Shown here in pieces: positions 1-12,800 of a stretch of DNA of 64,000 bases. Source of the DNA: Anniella stebbinsi. Taxonomy: Eukaryota > Chordata > Lepidosauria > Squamata > Anniellidae. A program made the position numbers and the translations under genes. The DNA is taken from contig JARDYH010000003.1 of assembly GCA_029215795.1 (NCBI GenBank), positions 104,626,609-104,690,608 on the forward strand, read 5' to 3'. How positions within the stretch are numbered: the stretch's first letter is position 1; each line of letters opens with the position of its first letter. Below the pieces are notes generated by a model. That model was not told where the DNA came from. It ran no database searches and saw only the letters and a program-made list of their open reading frames with translations.

Positions 1-1407
1 CGGTTTGGTTTGTTGCAGTGAACTGGGAGTGTGGTAGAACACTCAGCACATGGGTGCTTCCAGACGATGCTGATTTAGTGCAATCACCCTGCCTCATTCA
101 TGGCATTTTACAATGGGGCTCCAGATGTTTTATTCTCTTTGCAACCCTCTTTGTTTTCTACGACGTCTTCCAACTTTTTTTTCTTGCCACAGAAAAATCC
201 ATTAAAGAGGGAAAGACAGAACAGCTGCACAATGTTGTTTGATTGATAACTGTAAGAGCCCTCTGTTTGGACACACACCCTTACTGATCTACTTATAGAG
301 GGCCTGCCAAGCAGTTTCAAAACTACCACTTAAGGGGGGGGGGGGAATCCATAGTTTTTTTAGGGAGCAATCCTATCCCCCCCCAGACAGCTGGCTCTAA
401 CCACGCTGCTTGTCCCCTCCCATTCCTACCTGACACGGAGAGAACTGCACTGACTACCTTTCTGCACTCAGAAAATGGAGTACGGAGATGGGGGAAAAGG
501 GTGTGTTCCTGGGATGGAGAGGGGAGAAGGCTCTGGGGCAGCTACGCTGTGAGTTCCCTGTGGCCACCCCAGCCTCCTTCCTTCCCTCTCCAAGGTGCCG
601 CTGCTAGACGAGCAAAATTGCCCAACTAGCAGAAACACAGGCCGGCTGGAGCATGGAGGCGAAGATCCCTGCGTTGAATTCTCAGCAGCCTCCGTGTTCG
701 AGGGCTGCAAGGGATCCTTACAATTGCGCCCCTAAAGTGTTTTCTTCCTTGTGTAGAAATTAGTTGTTTTTAAAAAGTGAATTAGGAAAAGATTGCCTTT
801 GATGGTCCTTCTCCTCCCTTCTCCTCTACACACAGCAAGATCATGAACAGGATTTTGGCTTTTGCGCTCTCACTCTCGTTGTACTCTTCATCATATATAG
901 AAAGAAACTCCTGAACCTGGAAGATACCACTCCCAAAGAAAGTATTCAGGGGAGATCCCACATCTCAAGATCACCTGCACTAGGCATTAGCCTCCATTAA
1001 GAGCAGCAGGGGGAAGAAGTGAGACCTACAAGCCATAGCCCCTCTCCCAATTCTTCTGTGTGTGGTGGTGAAGAGGGAGAAATATCAGTCCAAAAGGGCC
1101 ACAGAGGGCTAGAAAGAACGTATTTGGGTATGTATTTTTACACTACTACAACTTTATTTTTTCCAGAAAGAACAGCCTGTATTTGGCCTGGGGTTTCATA
1201 TGCCTGTTTAAACATTTCTAACTCATTAAAAATTGACTATCCATTTAAAAAGTTCATAATTTTTTTGCCTGCTTTTTGTGTTTTTTTACTGGCCAGGCAT
1301 AAACTCCAGTCCTTTATCCATATCCAAGCAGACTGGCTGGCGGCCTCATTAATGGGTCTGATCTTCTGCTCATTGAAGCCAATAGAACAGCTTCTATTAG
1401 GATTGGG

Positions 1408-1425
1408 GTGTGTGTGTGTGTGTGT

Positions 1426-1461
<36 letters not shown>
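1408..1461. repeat. GT microsatellite followed by GA microsatellite
   Basis: A (GT)n run at about 1408-1426 passes through TATTTG into a (GA)n run at about 1431-1460. Compound dinucleotide repeat. Confidence 0.9.
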
Positions 1462-1464
<3 letters not shown>

Positions 1465-2104
1465 CCCTGAATGTCTTTGAATGTGAAAGCTTAATTCTGT
1501 TCCAGAGAGCAATGTGTGAAACGCGAAGGAAACCTCACTCCATGGTCTTTGTTGTATTCTCTACAGTTTGTTAATTTTAGAATATGGATCGTGTTGAAAG
1601 GAAGTTGCAGTATTCTTGATCACTGGCAAAATGCCCATCATTATGGTGTGTGTATGTAGGTGTAGGAAGGGTTTGGATATTGCAAAGAACCCAGCAGAGC
1701 GCAGGATATTTTTGCATGTCCTGTGCATAGGAGGCACATTCCCCACTTTTCCAGAATTCCCGTCAGTGGAGGATGGAGAGTTAGGGGTAGAGAGTAGGTA
1801 TGGCTCTCACTGCAAATATACCCCAATGCAGCACTTTACTCTCTCCACCTGCAGAATGAATGGCAACCATTATCGGGTGTGGTGCAGGAGAAAGCAAAAG
1901 GCTACCCTCAAAACACCTTTTGGGGTAGAAGTTAAATCTGCTCCCTTACCCAGCCCCCTGAGAATGAAGGGTACTCCTATTGGCATAGCCCCACTCGTTC
2001 GCCTGCATAGTGTATCTGGATTGTGAGTTCTGTTCCTTGGTTATACTACAGTGTGATAGAATTTTGCTATTTCCAAGGTTCTCCAGTGGTGTTCATATGG
2101 ATCC

Positions 2105-2175
2105 ATTTTTATTGTCAGAACCGTTCTGTGAGGTAGGTTAGGCTGAGAGATGGTGGTACGGCTCTGACTGCAGGA
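2105..2175 (-). repeat. MIR/CORE-like SINE fragment
   Basis: The stretch CTGTGAGGTAGGTTAGGCTG resembles the reverse complement of the conserved core of MIR-like SINEs (compare the better copy at 48215-48455). Only the core is recognisable; the tRNA head and tail are lost. Confidence 0.4.
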
Positions 2176-2495
2176 GTTTGGTAGAAGAGGACATGCAAAT
2201 GTGTGCTTCCCTAGCCGATTCCACTGCGTTGCAGCTGAGGCTGGACCTACGCATGTAGCAGAGTGGGGTGGAGAGACCTGACACGGGACCATGAAGTAAA
2301 ACAGCAGATGAAGGACAGCTTGGAGTGTAGAAATAGTGTACTCCGCTCCTCTGCTTTGTCTCTTCGAGAAAAGAAGCTCGAGGAGGGAAGTGCAGAGGGG
2401 AAATGGCATCCAGGAGAAAGATTAAGGTCCCCAACTTGCCATTCCTCTCTTCCAATTCATGTCCTTCCCCTGACATCCATCACCACCTTTTAGAT

Positions 2496-2624
2496 CATGG
2501 GTGGGCAACGTGTGGTCCTCCTGTTGTTTTGGCCTAAAACTCCGATCATCTTTCACCATTGGGAATGCTGGCTGTAGCAGATGGAGGCCAAAACATCTGG
2601 AGGGCTACAAGTTGCCCATCCCTG
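2496..2624. mobile_element. hAT-like palindromic MITE with perfect 8-bp TSD
   Basis: The ends CATGGGTGGGCAACGTGTGG and CTACAAGTTGCCCATCCCTG are imperfect inverted repeats. The element is flanked on both sides by TTTTAGAT (2488-2495 and 2625-2632), a perfect 8-bp target duplication as expected for hAT transposition. It is 129 bp and non-coding. The same family recurs at 42754-42911. Confidence 0.75.
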
Positions 2625-3283
2625 TTTTAGATGTTTCAAGACCAAAGTGTTTTTGTCTAGATCTCCATTAAACATCTAGTTCGGCCACTAGGATGAGGGA
2701 ATATATGAAGTGGAGAAATTAAGTATCATTAAAAAAAATACATGGTTTATAGCAAATGAGAACTTCATTGTGACTACAGGGGGAGGTGAGGGGGGAATGA
2801 GATTGTGGTGTGCAAACTCTCAGACTCTGTCTTATTTGTTTTTGTTTTTCTTTCTTTCTGCCTCTTGTTCCCTCTTTCCATGTCTCAACAGGCTCCTAGT
2901 CCACTCTAAAGCCGATGATGTGGGAACAAAGGTAAAGAATGATGTAATGGCAGGACCAGCCGAAAAGCATCTTTTGTTTGAGTTGTGAAATGGCTACTCT
3001 ATAGCCTAGGATGAATCGGCTGTGAGGGCTGCTTTGTGGAGCAAGCCCTGTATAACCAGTACATCAACTGGAAGCCAGTGAAGGCATTCATCTTTGGAGG
3101 ACCCTCTCAATTGAAAATGGGTCTAACTTTTCTCTTACCAGTCACTACCAGTATGACCTCATACACTTTTGAGTACAATGGAATGGCTAAGCCTTTAAGT
3201 GCATAGCCATTACATCATCTTCATCATCGTTGCTGCAAATTGGAGAGGAAGGCAGTGGCTAAAGAAGGGCCTCTGCTGTTGTC

Positions 3284-3514
3284 ATGGCTGATGAGATGAA
3301 TGGTACTCGACTCATTGTTGGCGAGAGGCTGGTGGCTTTGTTGGAAAGCGGCACGGAAAAATTGCTGCTGATTGACAGCCGCCCCTTTGTGGAATACAAT
3401 ACGTCGCACATCTTGGATGCCGTGAACATCAACTGCTCCAAGCTCATGAAGCGGAGGCTGCAGCAGGATAAAGTGTTGATCACCGAGCTCATTCAGCATT
3501 CTGCAAAGCACAAG
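3284..3514 (+). CDS. DUSP16: DUSP16 first coding exon
   Basis: Encodes residues 1-77, from MADEMNGTRL to QHSAKHK. This is the start of the rhodanese-like MAPK-binding domain, including DSRPFVEYNTSHILDA and the docking stretch KLMKRRLQQDK. It ends in phase 0 at CACAAG before GTAAAA at 3515. The ATG context is GTCATGG with G at -3, a good initiation context. The acceptor of this exon lies upstream in the 5' UTR, somewhere around 3200-3270, and cannot be fixed by eye. Confidence 0.96.
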
Positions 3515-3860
3515 GTAAAACAGTGGTGGGAGGTGATGGGGTTTCCTTTCTCTTTTCTTTTTATAGTGATGTTCTATAGGGAGCACCAAATTAGAAGACC
3601 AACGACAAAAGTACACATGTACAACTCCGGATGTATTCATTATGATTAGCCACGGATCATATGCACCTTTAACTCCCTGGTGCAAATTTACCCCTCCAAA
3701 CCTTTACCATAGCTAAGGTTATGTTGACACCAACCTTCATCATGTCTATTGCTAACAATGGATTACTATTAATAATGGAGAGGTTGCGATATTATTGAAA
3801 CACGGGTAATCATATGTAGGCTTGATGTTTTGTTCATCAAATCATTACACTACTATACAA

Positions 3861-3896
<36 letters not shown>

Positions 3897-6800
3897 TACA
3901 TTTATATACCGCCCCATAGCCGAAGCTCTCTGGGTGGTTTACAAAAATTAAGAGATTGAACACTAAAAAGACAATATACAAAATTTAAAAACATAAACAT
4001 AAAACAACTGACATTTAAAATATTTTAAACTGTTAAGCCTGGCCACACTGTCAATCAAAACCTCATCTTGAGCTGTTAAAATGCCTGGGAGAAAAGAAAA
4101 GTTTTGACCTGGCGCCAAAAAGATAACAGTGTTGGCGCCAGGCGGGCCTCATCAGGGAGATCATTCCATAATTGGGGGGCCACCACAGAGAAGGCCCTCT
4201 CCCTTGTTGCCGTCCTCCGAGCTTCCCTCGGAGTAGGCACCCAGAGGAGGACCTTTGATGTTGAGCGTAGTGTACAGGTAGGTTCATGTCGGGAAAGGCG
4301 TTCCATCAGGTATTGTGGTCCCAAACCACGTAAGGCTTTATAGGTTAAAACCAGCACCTTGAATCGGGCTCGGAAACATACAGGTAGCCAATGCAAGCAG
4401 GGCAGAATCGGTCTTATATGTTCAAACCTTCTGGTTCCTGTTACCAATCTGGCTGCTGCATTCTGCACAAGCTGCAGCTTCCGAACCGTCTTCAAAGGCA
4501 GCCCCACGTAGAGCGCATTGCAGTAATCTAACTTTGAGGTTACCAGAGTATAGACAACTGAAGCCAGGTTATCCCTGTCCAGTTGATTTGTATCAACTGT
4601 TTGTTATAAAAAATATTATTAAAACGGTATTAAGCAGGTTATGTTTAGTTAATAGCAAATGCTGGTTATAACTAACCATGGATAAAGTTGTTGCTGATAC
4701 AAACCTAAAGCTAGTAGGAGAAATTGAGCCCACTTCCAATCTCTATATCATTGTTAGGGAATCAGAAATATTATATGTGCATTGGCCCCTAATGTGATAT
4801 TGCATCCTAATTTATTTATTAAACTTAAATTCCACCTTTCCACTACTAATAGTGCCCAAGGCTGCTAGCAACAATAAAATACAAGATAAAATACAAAAAT
4901 ATAATTCAAATATAAAAGCAAACAGATCAGTAAAAAAGAAACAGCACCCACCTGTTAAAACCTACTTCAGCATCAGTTTAAAAGCCAGAAGCCTGTCTGA
5001 ATAAAAATGTCCTTGCCTGCCAGTGGAAGGACAGCAACGATGGAGCTAGCCAGGCTTCCCTTCGCAGGACGACCTGAGTTTTTTCAAATGGTACATCCTG
5101 AGAGGTGACTGGAAAATGGTGCTGCTGACCCTTTAATTTTTAGAATGAGCAAACATAAGCGTGTGCTCCCTGTCATCCCTAACTTGCACATAAATAGCTA
5201 GCTGTTACCTTCAAAGGTACATTATGCATCTTTAAAAGTCTAAAACATAATCAGAATATTGTGAATATCATGAGGTTTGATCTATCTCCTCCGTAACAAC
5301 AAAAAGCCCAGTCCTTTTCCAGCTTCACTGGCCAGGTTATCTAAAGGAACGCCTCCTCCCATATGTACCTGCCCGGACCCTAAGATCATCTACAGGGGTC
5401 CTTCTCCATGAGCCCCTGCCAAAGGAAGTGAGGCAGGTGGCCACTAGGAGGAGGGCTTTCTCCGTTGTGGCATCCCGGCTGTGGAATGAGCTCCCCAGAC
5501 AGGTTCGCCTGGCGCCTACTTTGTACTCTTTTCGTTGCCAGGTGAAGACCTTTTTATTCTCCCAGTATTTTAACAGTTAAATTAACTCAATTTTAATCCT
5601 TGCTGTTTTAAATTTGTATTTTAATCTGTATTAATTCCTGCTGCTTGGTTTTATTCTGCTTGTGTTTTTATATTGTATGTTATTTTGTGTTTTTAGATTG
5701 TGGCTTGTTTTATATTTTTAAAATGATTTCATGGTTTTAATTTTTGTGAACTGCCCAGAGAGCTTCGGCTATGGGGCGGTATAAAAATGCAATAAATAAA
5801 TAAAATTTGCATTCACCTTTAGAATGTTGTTGCTGTGCTCCCAAGTGTCAGAAGGGTAATGTACAAAATCTTATATGGATTTAGGTTTTGTTGATGGTGG
5901 CTTCATAGAGATGTTTCACTTCTCTGCTGGACAGATTGTCTATCCTTGTCATCAGCTCAGTATTAAAAAATGTACTTGCTTGACCTGATCCAAGTCAAGA
6001 CACATATTCTGTTTAGTATTTCAGTTCAATCCTACACCAAACTAGCTTGTTGTTTTAGCATGCTCTGTTCATTTCCTGTATAGGATTTGCTGCATGCCTG
6101 CTATGTAAATAAATTTGTTGTCATGTAAAATTAAAAGTAGCATCAAAGAATATCAGGGATGGAAACTTCAACAAATTTTGCAAATAACTGTTTAAAGGTT
6201 TAGGTTGCAATCTTAGACACGCTATCAGGGAGTAAACTGTTGAAACAACAACAAAAATACTTTGAAGTAGAGATATTCAGGGATTGCACTTCTGATCACA
6301 GGTCTTAAAAGCCTAGAACAACAGCACTGCCAGCTTTTGCTTTTCGCAAAACACCAGATAAACTCTAGCTTAGAGGAGAGCAAGCAAAATTGGGTGGAGG
6401 GCTGAGGACACCCCACACAACCTTTTGTGGGCTGAATGATATCGGGCAAAAGGGGCATGGACTTATCCTCTGACATCATTTGAATGATCCCCTAGTGTGT
6501 CTGCTGAGAACTAGCTTCATTGTGCATGGGCCTTTTCCCATTGGAGAAGCCTACATGCAGCGAAGCCACTTCATCTGCTCCTCACTATCTGCCCCACACT
6601 GTTTGCCATTGGGGAGAGATTGCGGGGCAGGCACCAGCTCAGTCCTAGAGACTTCACCCACCTGATGGCTTCCCCAAAAGTGAAAAGGCACAGTGCAGAT
6701 AGTTCCCCTTCTCTTATCTCTGATTATAGAACAGAGATAACGCTTGGAAACCCTCCAGGGGCTTCCAAGCCCTGCCCCCTGAAGGCATCCTGGTTGGCTC

Positions 6801-9800
6801 TACAGGCTGGTTTAGGGCCACAGGCAAGACGTTGCCCTCCCCTGCTCTAGTTGAAGGGTATCAAAACACTGTTTCATTTAAAAAATCTGGTGTAAATAAT
6901 GAAAATTAGTTTCTGTTTTCTTTGGAATGTTATTGTACCATCTAATGCAAGGACAAATAAATATACAGTGATGACAAAAACCAAATAAGAGAAGATGATT
7001 ATTATGAGTCAGAATACTAGAAATAAATAAGATTTTTACCCTGAAAATGTATTAGATCTTTGTTTTTACCTTGGTTATGTTTGATATTTCCTCTTCATAA
7101 GTTCCAGGTTGAAATTGATAGCAAGCAAGAAGTGGTGGTATATGATCAAAACTCAAAGAATGTGGCATCTGTCTCTTCTGACTCTTTTCTGAGTGTCCTG
7201 CTGGGAAAACTGAAGAGGAACTTCAGCTCTGTTCACCTGCTTGCAGGTAGGACCCTTGGAAGCCACGTGAGTCTGGCATGCACAGGACAGGGCATATAAT
7301 GTTGGCAACATTCTGATGCAGACATTATTGATCCAAGGTTGTGTCTCTGCCCTACTTTTAGCATGGAAGGAAATGCTGGTTCTTGTATCACTGCTTGTAA
7401 ATCTTTTCCCATTATGCAACCTGAAAATGTGCCTAGAGCCAGGACACAGAAAGGTAGTGATTTGCTCTGGTGCATGGAAAGGTGCCAAGATCTGGATCCA
7501 GTGTGATTGCTGATGTGCCCTTTCCACTACTGTCCCAACACCTGGGAGAATCAGTGGGATTCTCTGGATTCTGGATTCAGGATTCCGACAGTGACACAAG
7601 CTGTCTGCTCTCACTGGCAGAAGGACTTACTGCCGTGATAGAGCACTCAGTTGGATCCAGATAATAGACCAGTGGGAGCACACTATTCATATTCTCCTTA
7701 ATCTGTTTTGGTCCCTGTGAAGTTGACAATTTAAATCTCATACTCAGGCAATTCAGATTCTGCACCGAGAAGAGAAAAAATCTTCAAGCTGTGTAAAATA
7801 TGTACATTTGCATATTTTTTTCTTTATTTTGAGTAATTCATTCTGCCATTTTTATTATTTGGAATAATTTAAAGTATTATTTCAATTTGTATCCTGCTTT
7901 CTACACACTACACTCAAGGTGGCTAACAACAAAAATAAAAGTTATAAAAATACGTAGCATTATGAACACTAAAAAAAAAAGATCAAGATCAAACTGATAA
8001 AAACTCAGAACAGTCAAAACCATAAATATAAGACAGCTGCCTAGTTGACATATATCGTGTAGTAAAAGAGGCAGATTAACTTCACAGGCCAAAGGCTTTC
8101 CTAAATAAAAAAGTCTTTGCTTGGCAGTGAAAGGATAGCAAGGAGAATCTAAGTGAATCTCAACAGGCAAGAAAGTTCAAAGCTGCGTGTGGCGCAGTCC
8201 TTGAAAATGTCTTCTCTTCTCATTCCATTTGTCATGACAAGGTCCTGCATACGGCTGTGAAGGCCCACCTCCAGTTGCTGGCAATATTATTCAGCCACAC
8301 TTTCAAGAACATCTTTGCAGCCTTAAGGTCTAGAAACGTGGTGGTGGTGGTGTTGTTGCTGATGAAAGCGGAGATCCTCCGGAAGCTGAACTCTGTACCC
8401 TGTGCCACATTGCACACTCTTTTCTTTGCTCCCACTGAATCATGGTATATGCAGAGTCTGATTTATAGCCAGTGACTCCAAATTAATTAGCATCTTGCAA
8501 ATAGCTAGTTACTCCAGGTTGATTAGTATTTGTTTTTCTCTCTGACTGGATGTGCAGCGGCCTCGTAAAGTTGCCTCACCCACCTTTCCCATGACTTTAT
8601 TATTAACCAGATAATAATAGTTCACAGTTCTGGAAACAGAACCTCTAAAAAGTGGTTGTTGGAAAGAAAGATAAGGAAGAAGTAACAGGCGCTAACTTAT
8701 GAATTGTTGGTTGGGTGAGTAGTTGGAGTCTTTTGTGAAATATTGAGTAAGCTATTCAGAAAAGATATCTATCTTTATAATGCATAACTCAATTAAAACC
8801 AGGCTGTCTTTAATACTGGTGATTTTTTAAATTCTTCATTTCCAGTAGCCTTGGTTTTCTTACTTACGTAAGAAAGTAACTTGCAGAGTAAACAGCTGTT
8901 ATCTTTTTAACACAAGGTTAGCAAGTAAAAAGGAACAGCTATTACGCAAGCGAAGTGATACAGTGGTGTGTAGAATAAAAAAAACGGTAAGAAATGAAAT
9001 ATTAGTAACATTTCATTTCCTTCTTGGAATGCCCTAAAACCATGAGCTTACTCTGTATTGGAAGTTTTCTTCTGTTTCCTTGAATATTTTTAAGGTATAG
9101 ATTAGCCAAAGCATATGAAAAGTACTGTGTGTGAAGTCTAGCTTGCCCTCTTCTCTTTGGAGAAGTCGATAAATGTTATCTCAGCAAGTTGATGACAAAC
9201 TCTTAACATGTTTGAGTTCAGGGGTCAGTGCACTATAGGAAAGGCAGTGGTTGGGAGCAGGTGAGGTCCAAAGTTTTATTTCAAGGCAGCCTCTGGTTCA
9301 TTTACAACATTTTTAAAAAGTATTTAAGAACATGGAAGAGAGGGGAATATGTTTCGCCAAATAATTGTTTCCCAACATTTATGCAAAGTGTCCTTTACCT
9401 GGATTTCTGTAAGGTGTTCTGTACATTTTCTCCAGCATAGTTCCATGGTTTTGAATGTTATCTTTTTAATGCAAAGAAATGCAGCCAAATTAAGGCTGGT
9501 TGTAGAATAAATCTGATAAAAGGAGATTCTACACTTCCAGATGGTAGGTATGGGATATCATTTGACTGTACATATATAAAATTCTCTGCAGGTAGTAATT
9601 CTCAGTTGAAAGAGAGGTTGTTTTCAAAACAAAAACAAATGTTCAAGTCATCAGTGGTGGCTAAATTGCAGAGCGTATAAGGGTTTTAACCTCCTCTTCA
9701 ACTACGGCTGCCAAACCCACTGAGGCTTAGACCCTGAGACATGGGGATGGAGAGTCTGGAAGCTAAGGGATGCTTCATCATAGTTCCAGAGCTATTGCCT

Positions 9801-12800
9801 GCTTAGATGAGATATAGCCCAGGAGCACCTGGTGAGTCAAGAGGGGTGAGCATTGCTGTTTATGGAAGCTCAGTATAGAGCCTGAGGAACAAGGGAGCTG
9901 AGCCACACAAATCAAGCAAAAAATAGCCTGTCCTCTTCGTTCCATTCATTTACCCTGAGATATTGTAAGAAGGATGCTAAACCCATAGAAATGCTAAACT
10001 CTGAGACCTGGAAACCCTACTCTGAGGGTCTACAGGGAATGCACCTGACTCTCAAGGTGCGGAGCTAGAAGCCTTTTTATACCCCTAACTGTTTCTAGCA
10101 TGTTCTGATCTCAGTAGCTTTTTCCTTTCTGTTTTTGTGGAACAGAGCGACAAAGAGGAAATGCCTATCAGGGCATTAACAGATTTTGACAACACTTCGG
10201 AAAGACGTAGCAATCCAGTGTTGGAAAACAGCTAGCAGGAGAGTCTTGAGGTGTCTCTTCAAAAACAAAAAACAAACAAACCTCAAAGTTTGCCAAGTTT
10301 CACCAGATTTTGCTCTCTGCTTTGACAGGAACTATTTGTTGAGCTCCCAGACTCCACTCCCTGAGTTTCGGGGTCTGAGCTCAAGACACCTGTCACCCCT
10401 GATGTGCTGTCAATGGCAAGTGTAGTTCTATTAAGATGTGACTTATCTTCCCTGAGGAGAGAGCAGAATAGGCTGCAAGCTACATTTCCCTACCTTGAGA
10501 GGAGCAGGAGATAAACGAACAACTAAGCTGTGAGATCCCTCAGTTACTTGACTGAGTGAACTCTGATGACCTTCAAGAGATTAAACCATCTGAGGAGACT
10601 GCATGTTCAAACAAACATGGGATCTCCTAATTTGATCTTTTGCTTTTTTCACTGGTGAGAAGAATTGAAGAGCAAGTAGAAGAAATGAAGAGTTTGATGC
10701 CCGCGCCTCAACTCAGAGAGAAAACACTTGTACATATTCACCACAAGGTGTGGGCAGTTGGGCTTGTACAATTTTTTTGTGGACTAGAAACTCCTATAGA
10801 AGTTTTATGCTATTGACTCATACAGCCTTGCAATGACAAAATGTGTGCTGAATTACCTTTGGCTTAACAGTTAAGAACATCTTTTAGCCCCATGTAACGA
10901 GACAGTCTAAAGGGTTTTATGAGCAGAGAGCCAGGAGCAAAGCAGGAACAAAACTGACTATGCCACCATCTCCAACTGGAAGTCCTCAAATATACCATTT
11001 GTGAATCGCGCCTATATACCACTCTTTCAAATATTGCTAGTGTTGTTTGGTCTCCAATCCATTTCATTATAGGCAGTGAGCTTTTAACTTTCTAATTTTA
11101 TAGTATCAGTCTTTTAGCAGTCAAGAGGGTGCAAAAAATCCATTTATGCTGTCCATGTGTTACATTCCAAGAAGCAGGTACATAATTTAAGAGAACATGT
11201 ACATCAGAAAATGTTAAAAAGCTTTCCAATACAAAGTTTATCTGTCCAATGACTTCCTCCCAACAGGAGGCAACTATTGGGCATTTCCAAAACAGATGTT
11301 GTGGTGTGCAATAGACCCGAAACAAAAGGTTTTGCTGAATAAGACCCAACTGGAGGTCCATGGATATATCAGATACCAGAGCCAAAACAGCAGTTCTTTG
11401 AGTAGACAAATTAGGACATTTCTATTCCCTGTTCCATTCCTGCTGAAGACCCCATATATCGTATTTATTCACTGATAAGTATTTATAAACGTGATTTGTG
11501 GTCAGCTTTAATAAGTGTTTCCAATATCAAAGGAAGACTCCAAGGCAGGAAAAACCATGGGGCTGAATCTAAATATGGCAAATTGCAAGTACTGCCATTC
11601 AGCTGTAATAGGCAATTCAAATTTATCTCTCAAAGCTGAAAATAGCAAAAACTCATCATCAACACCCAATAATTGATCCAGAGTAAAAATCATTCTGTCT
11701 GTCCAGGTACGCCACAAAAACATTTTTTTCCAATTTTTAAACCTGGATTTCCCCATAAAGTCAATCTGGCATGGGAAAATGGGTCAAACTGTAATTGGCA
11801 TGATATTATATGCTATATATCTCTGACCATCAAGATTGTGGAAGGAGCTCTGTCCACCTTAATATGCTGAGAACTTAATGCCATCTATTTGGAGAGTCTC
11901 CAGACAGGAAGATTCCAAAACTGAACAAGGTGGAAAATCAAAATTAAGTGGAAAAGACCAAAGTTTGGTACAGATAAGCCTGATGTATGGCAAGAACTGG
12001 AAAACCAAAACCATCTTCTTTAATTGGAAGTTGCATCCTTTTCAGAGATATTCTTGGTGGAGAGGAACCTCTCCCCCCCCCCCCCCAAATTGTGAAACAA
12101 AGTTTTTTGGAAATATTTGCCAGGTATAAGTGAGGGGATCCCATTATGACATAAACAATCCGAGGTATAGTATTCATCTTAAGTATATTAACCTTACCCC
12201 ATGAACTCAACTTTAAAGATGCCCATCTCTTTATAGCTAGTGAAATATTAATTTGCATATTTAGATTTAACTTGATCATTTGAGATATGTCTCTAGGAAT
12301 AATTATTCCTAAATAAGTAATATATAACCATGGTCAGCATCTAGTTTTAAGGGAAGGGTACTTTGAGGAAGTGAAAGTTGGCTCCCAAAGACCCACCATA
12401 GCTACCTAAAATAGACAGTTGGGCACATCCCTGAACCATCACTCTGTCCAAATGCTCCTTTCTCCTCTGGGTTAGCCATGGTGGGAGAGGAAATAAGGGC
12501 TCCCTCAGTTATCAGGATCTCTAGTAAATAACCTCTGCAGTATACTGACACATAAAAATGGTAACACTGACACTAAAATTGAGTAATACTTAAACCACTT
12601 CAAACGCTGGTGTTTTTATGTTGCACATTCTTTTCTTTTTTGGAAAACACCTCTAATAACCATAGTAGATTATAGCTCTACTAGTGGGCATGGAGTTTTA
12701 CAGAGTTCAAGCAGACCAATCCCTGCCCCAAGGATCTTATGATCTAAAACAGATTCTTGATAGAGGATAGAGCTATATACCTTTTGCCATAAAGGGTAGG

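Larger units (their letters stand above)
1..3283. other. DUSP16: DUSP16 non-coding upstream/intron 1 and 5' UTR end
   Basis: No conserved coding sequence is recognised. The segment holds a G-run near 334-346, a GT/GA microsatellite, a MIR-like fragment and a hAT-like MITE (listed separately). Short ORFs are uninterrupted by chance and look like nothing known. The distal 5' UTR and a 3' splice acceptor for the first coding exon must lie in the last hundred bases, but its exact position is uncertain. Confidence 0.6.

Noticed and set aside
1019..1512. Frames rich in VCV/ERER or SLSL residues
   Set aside because: They translate the GT/GA microsatellite.
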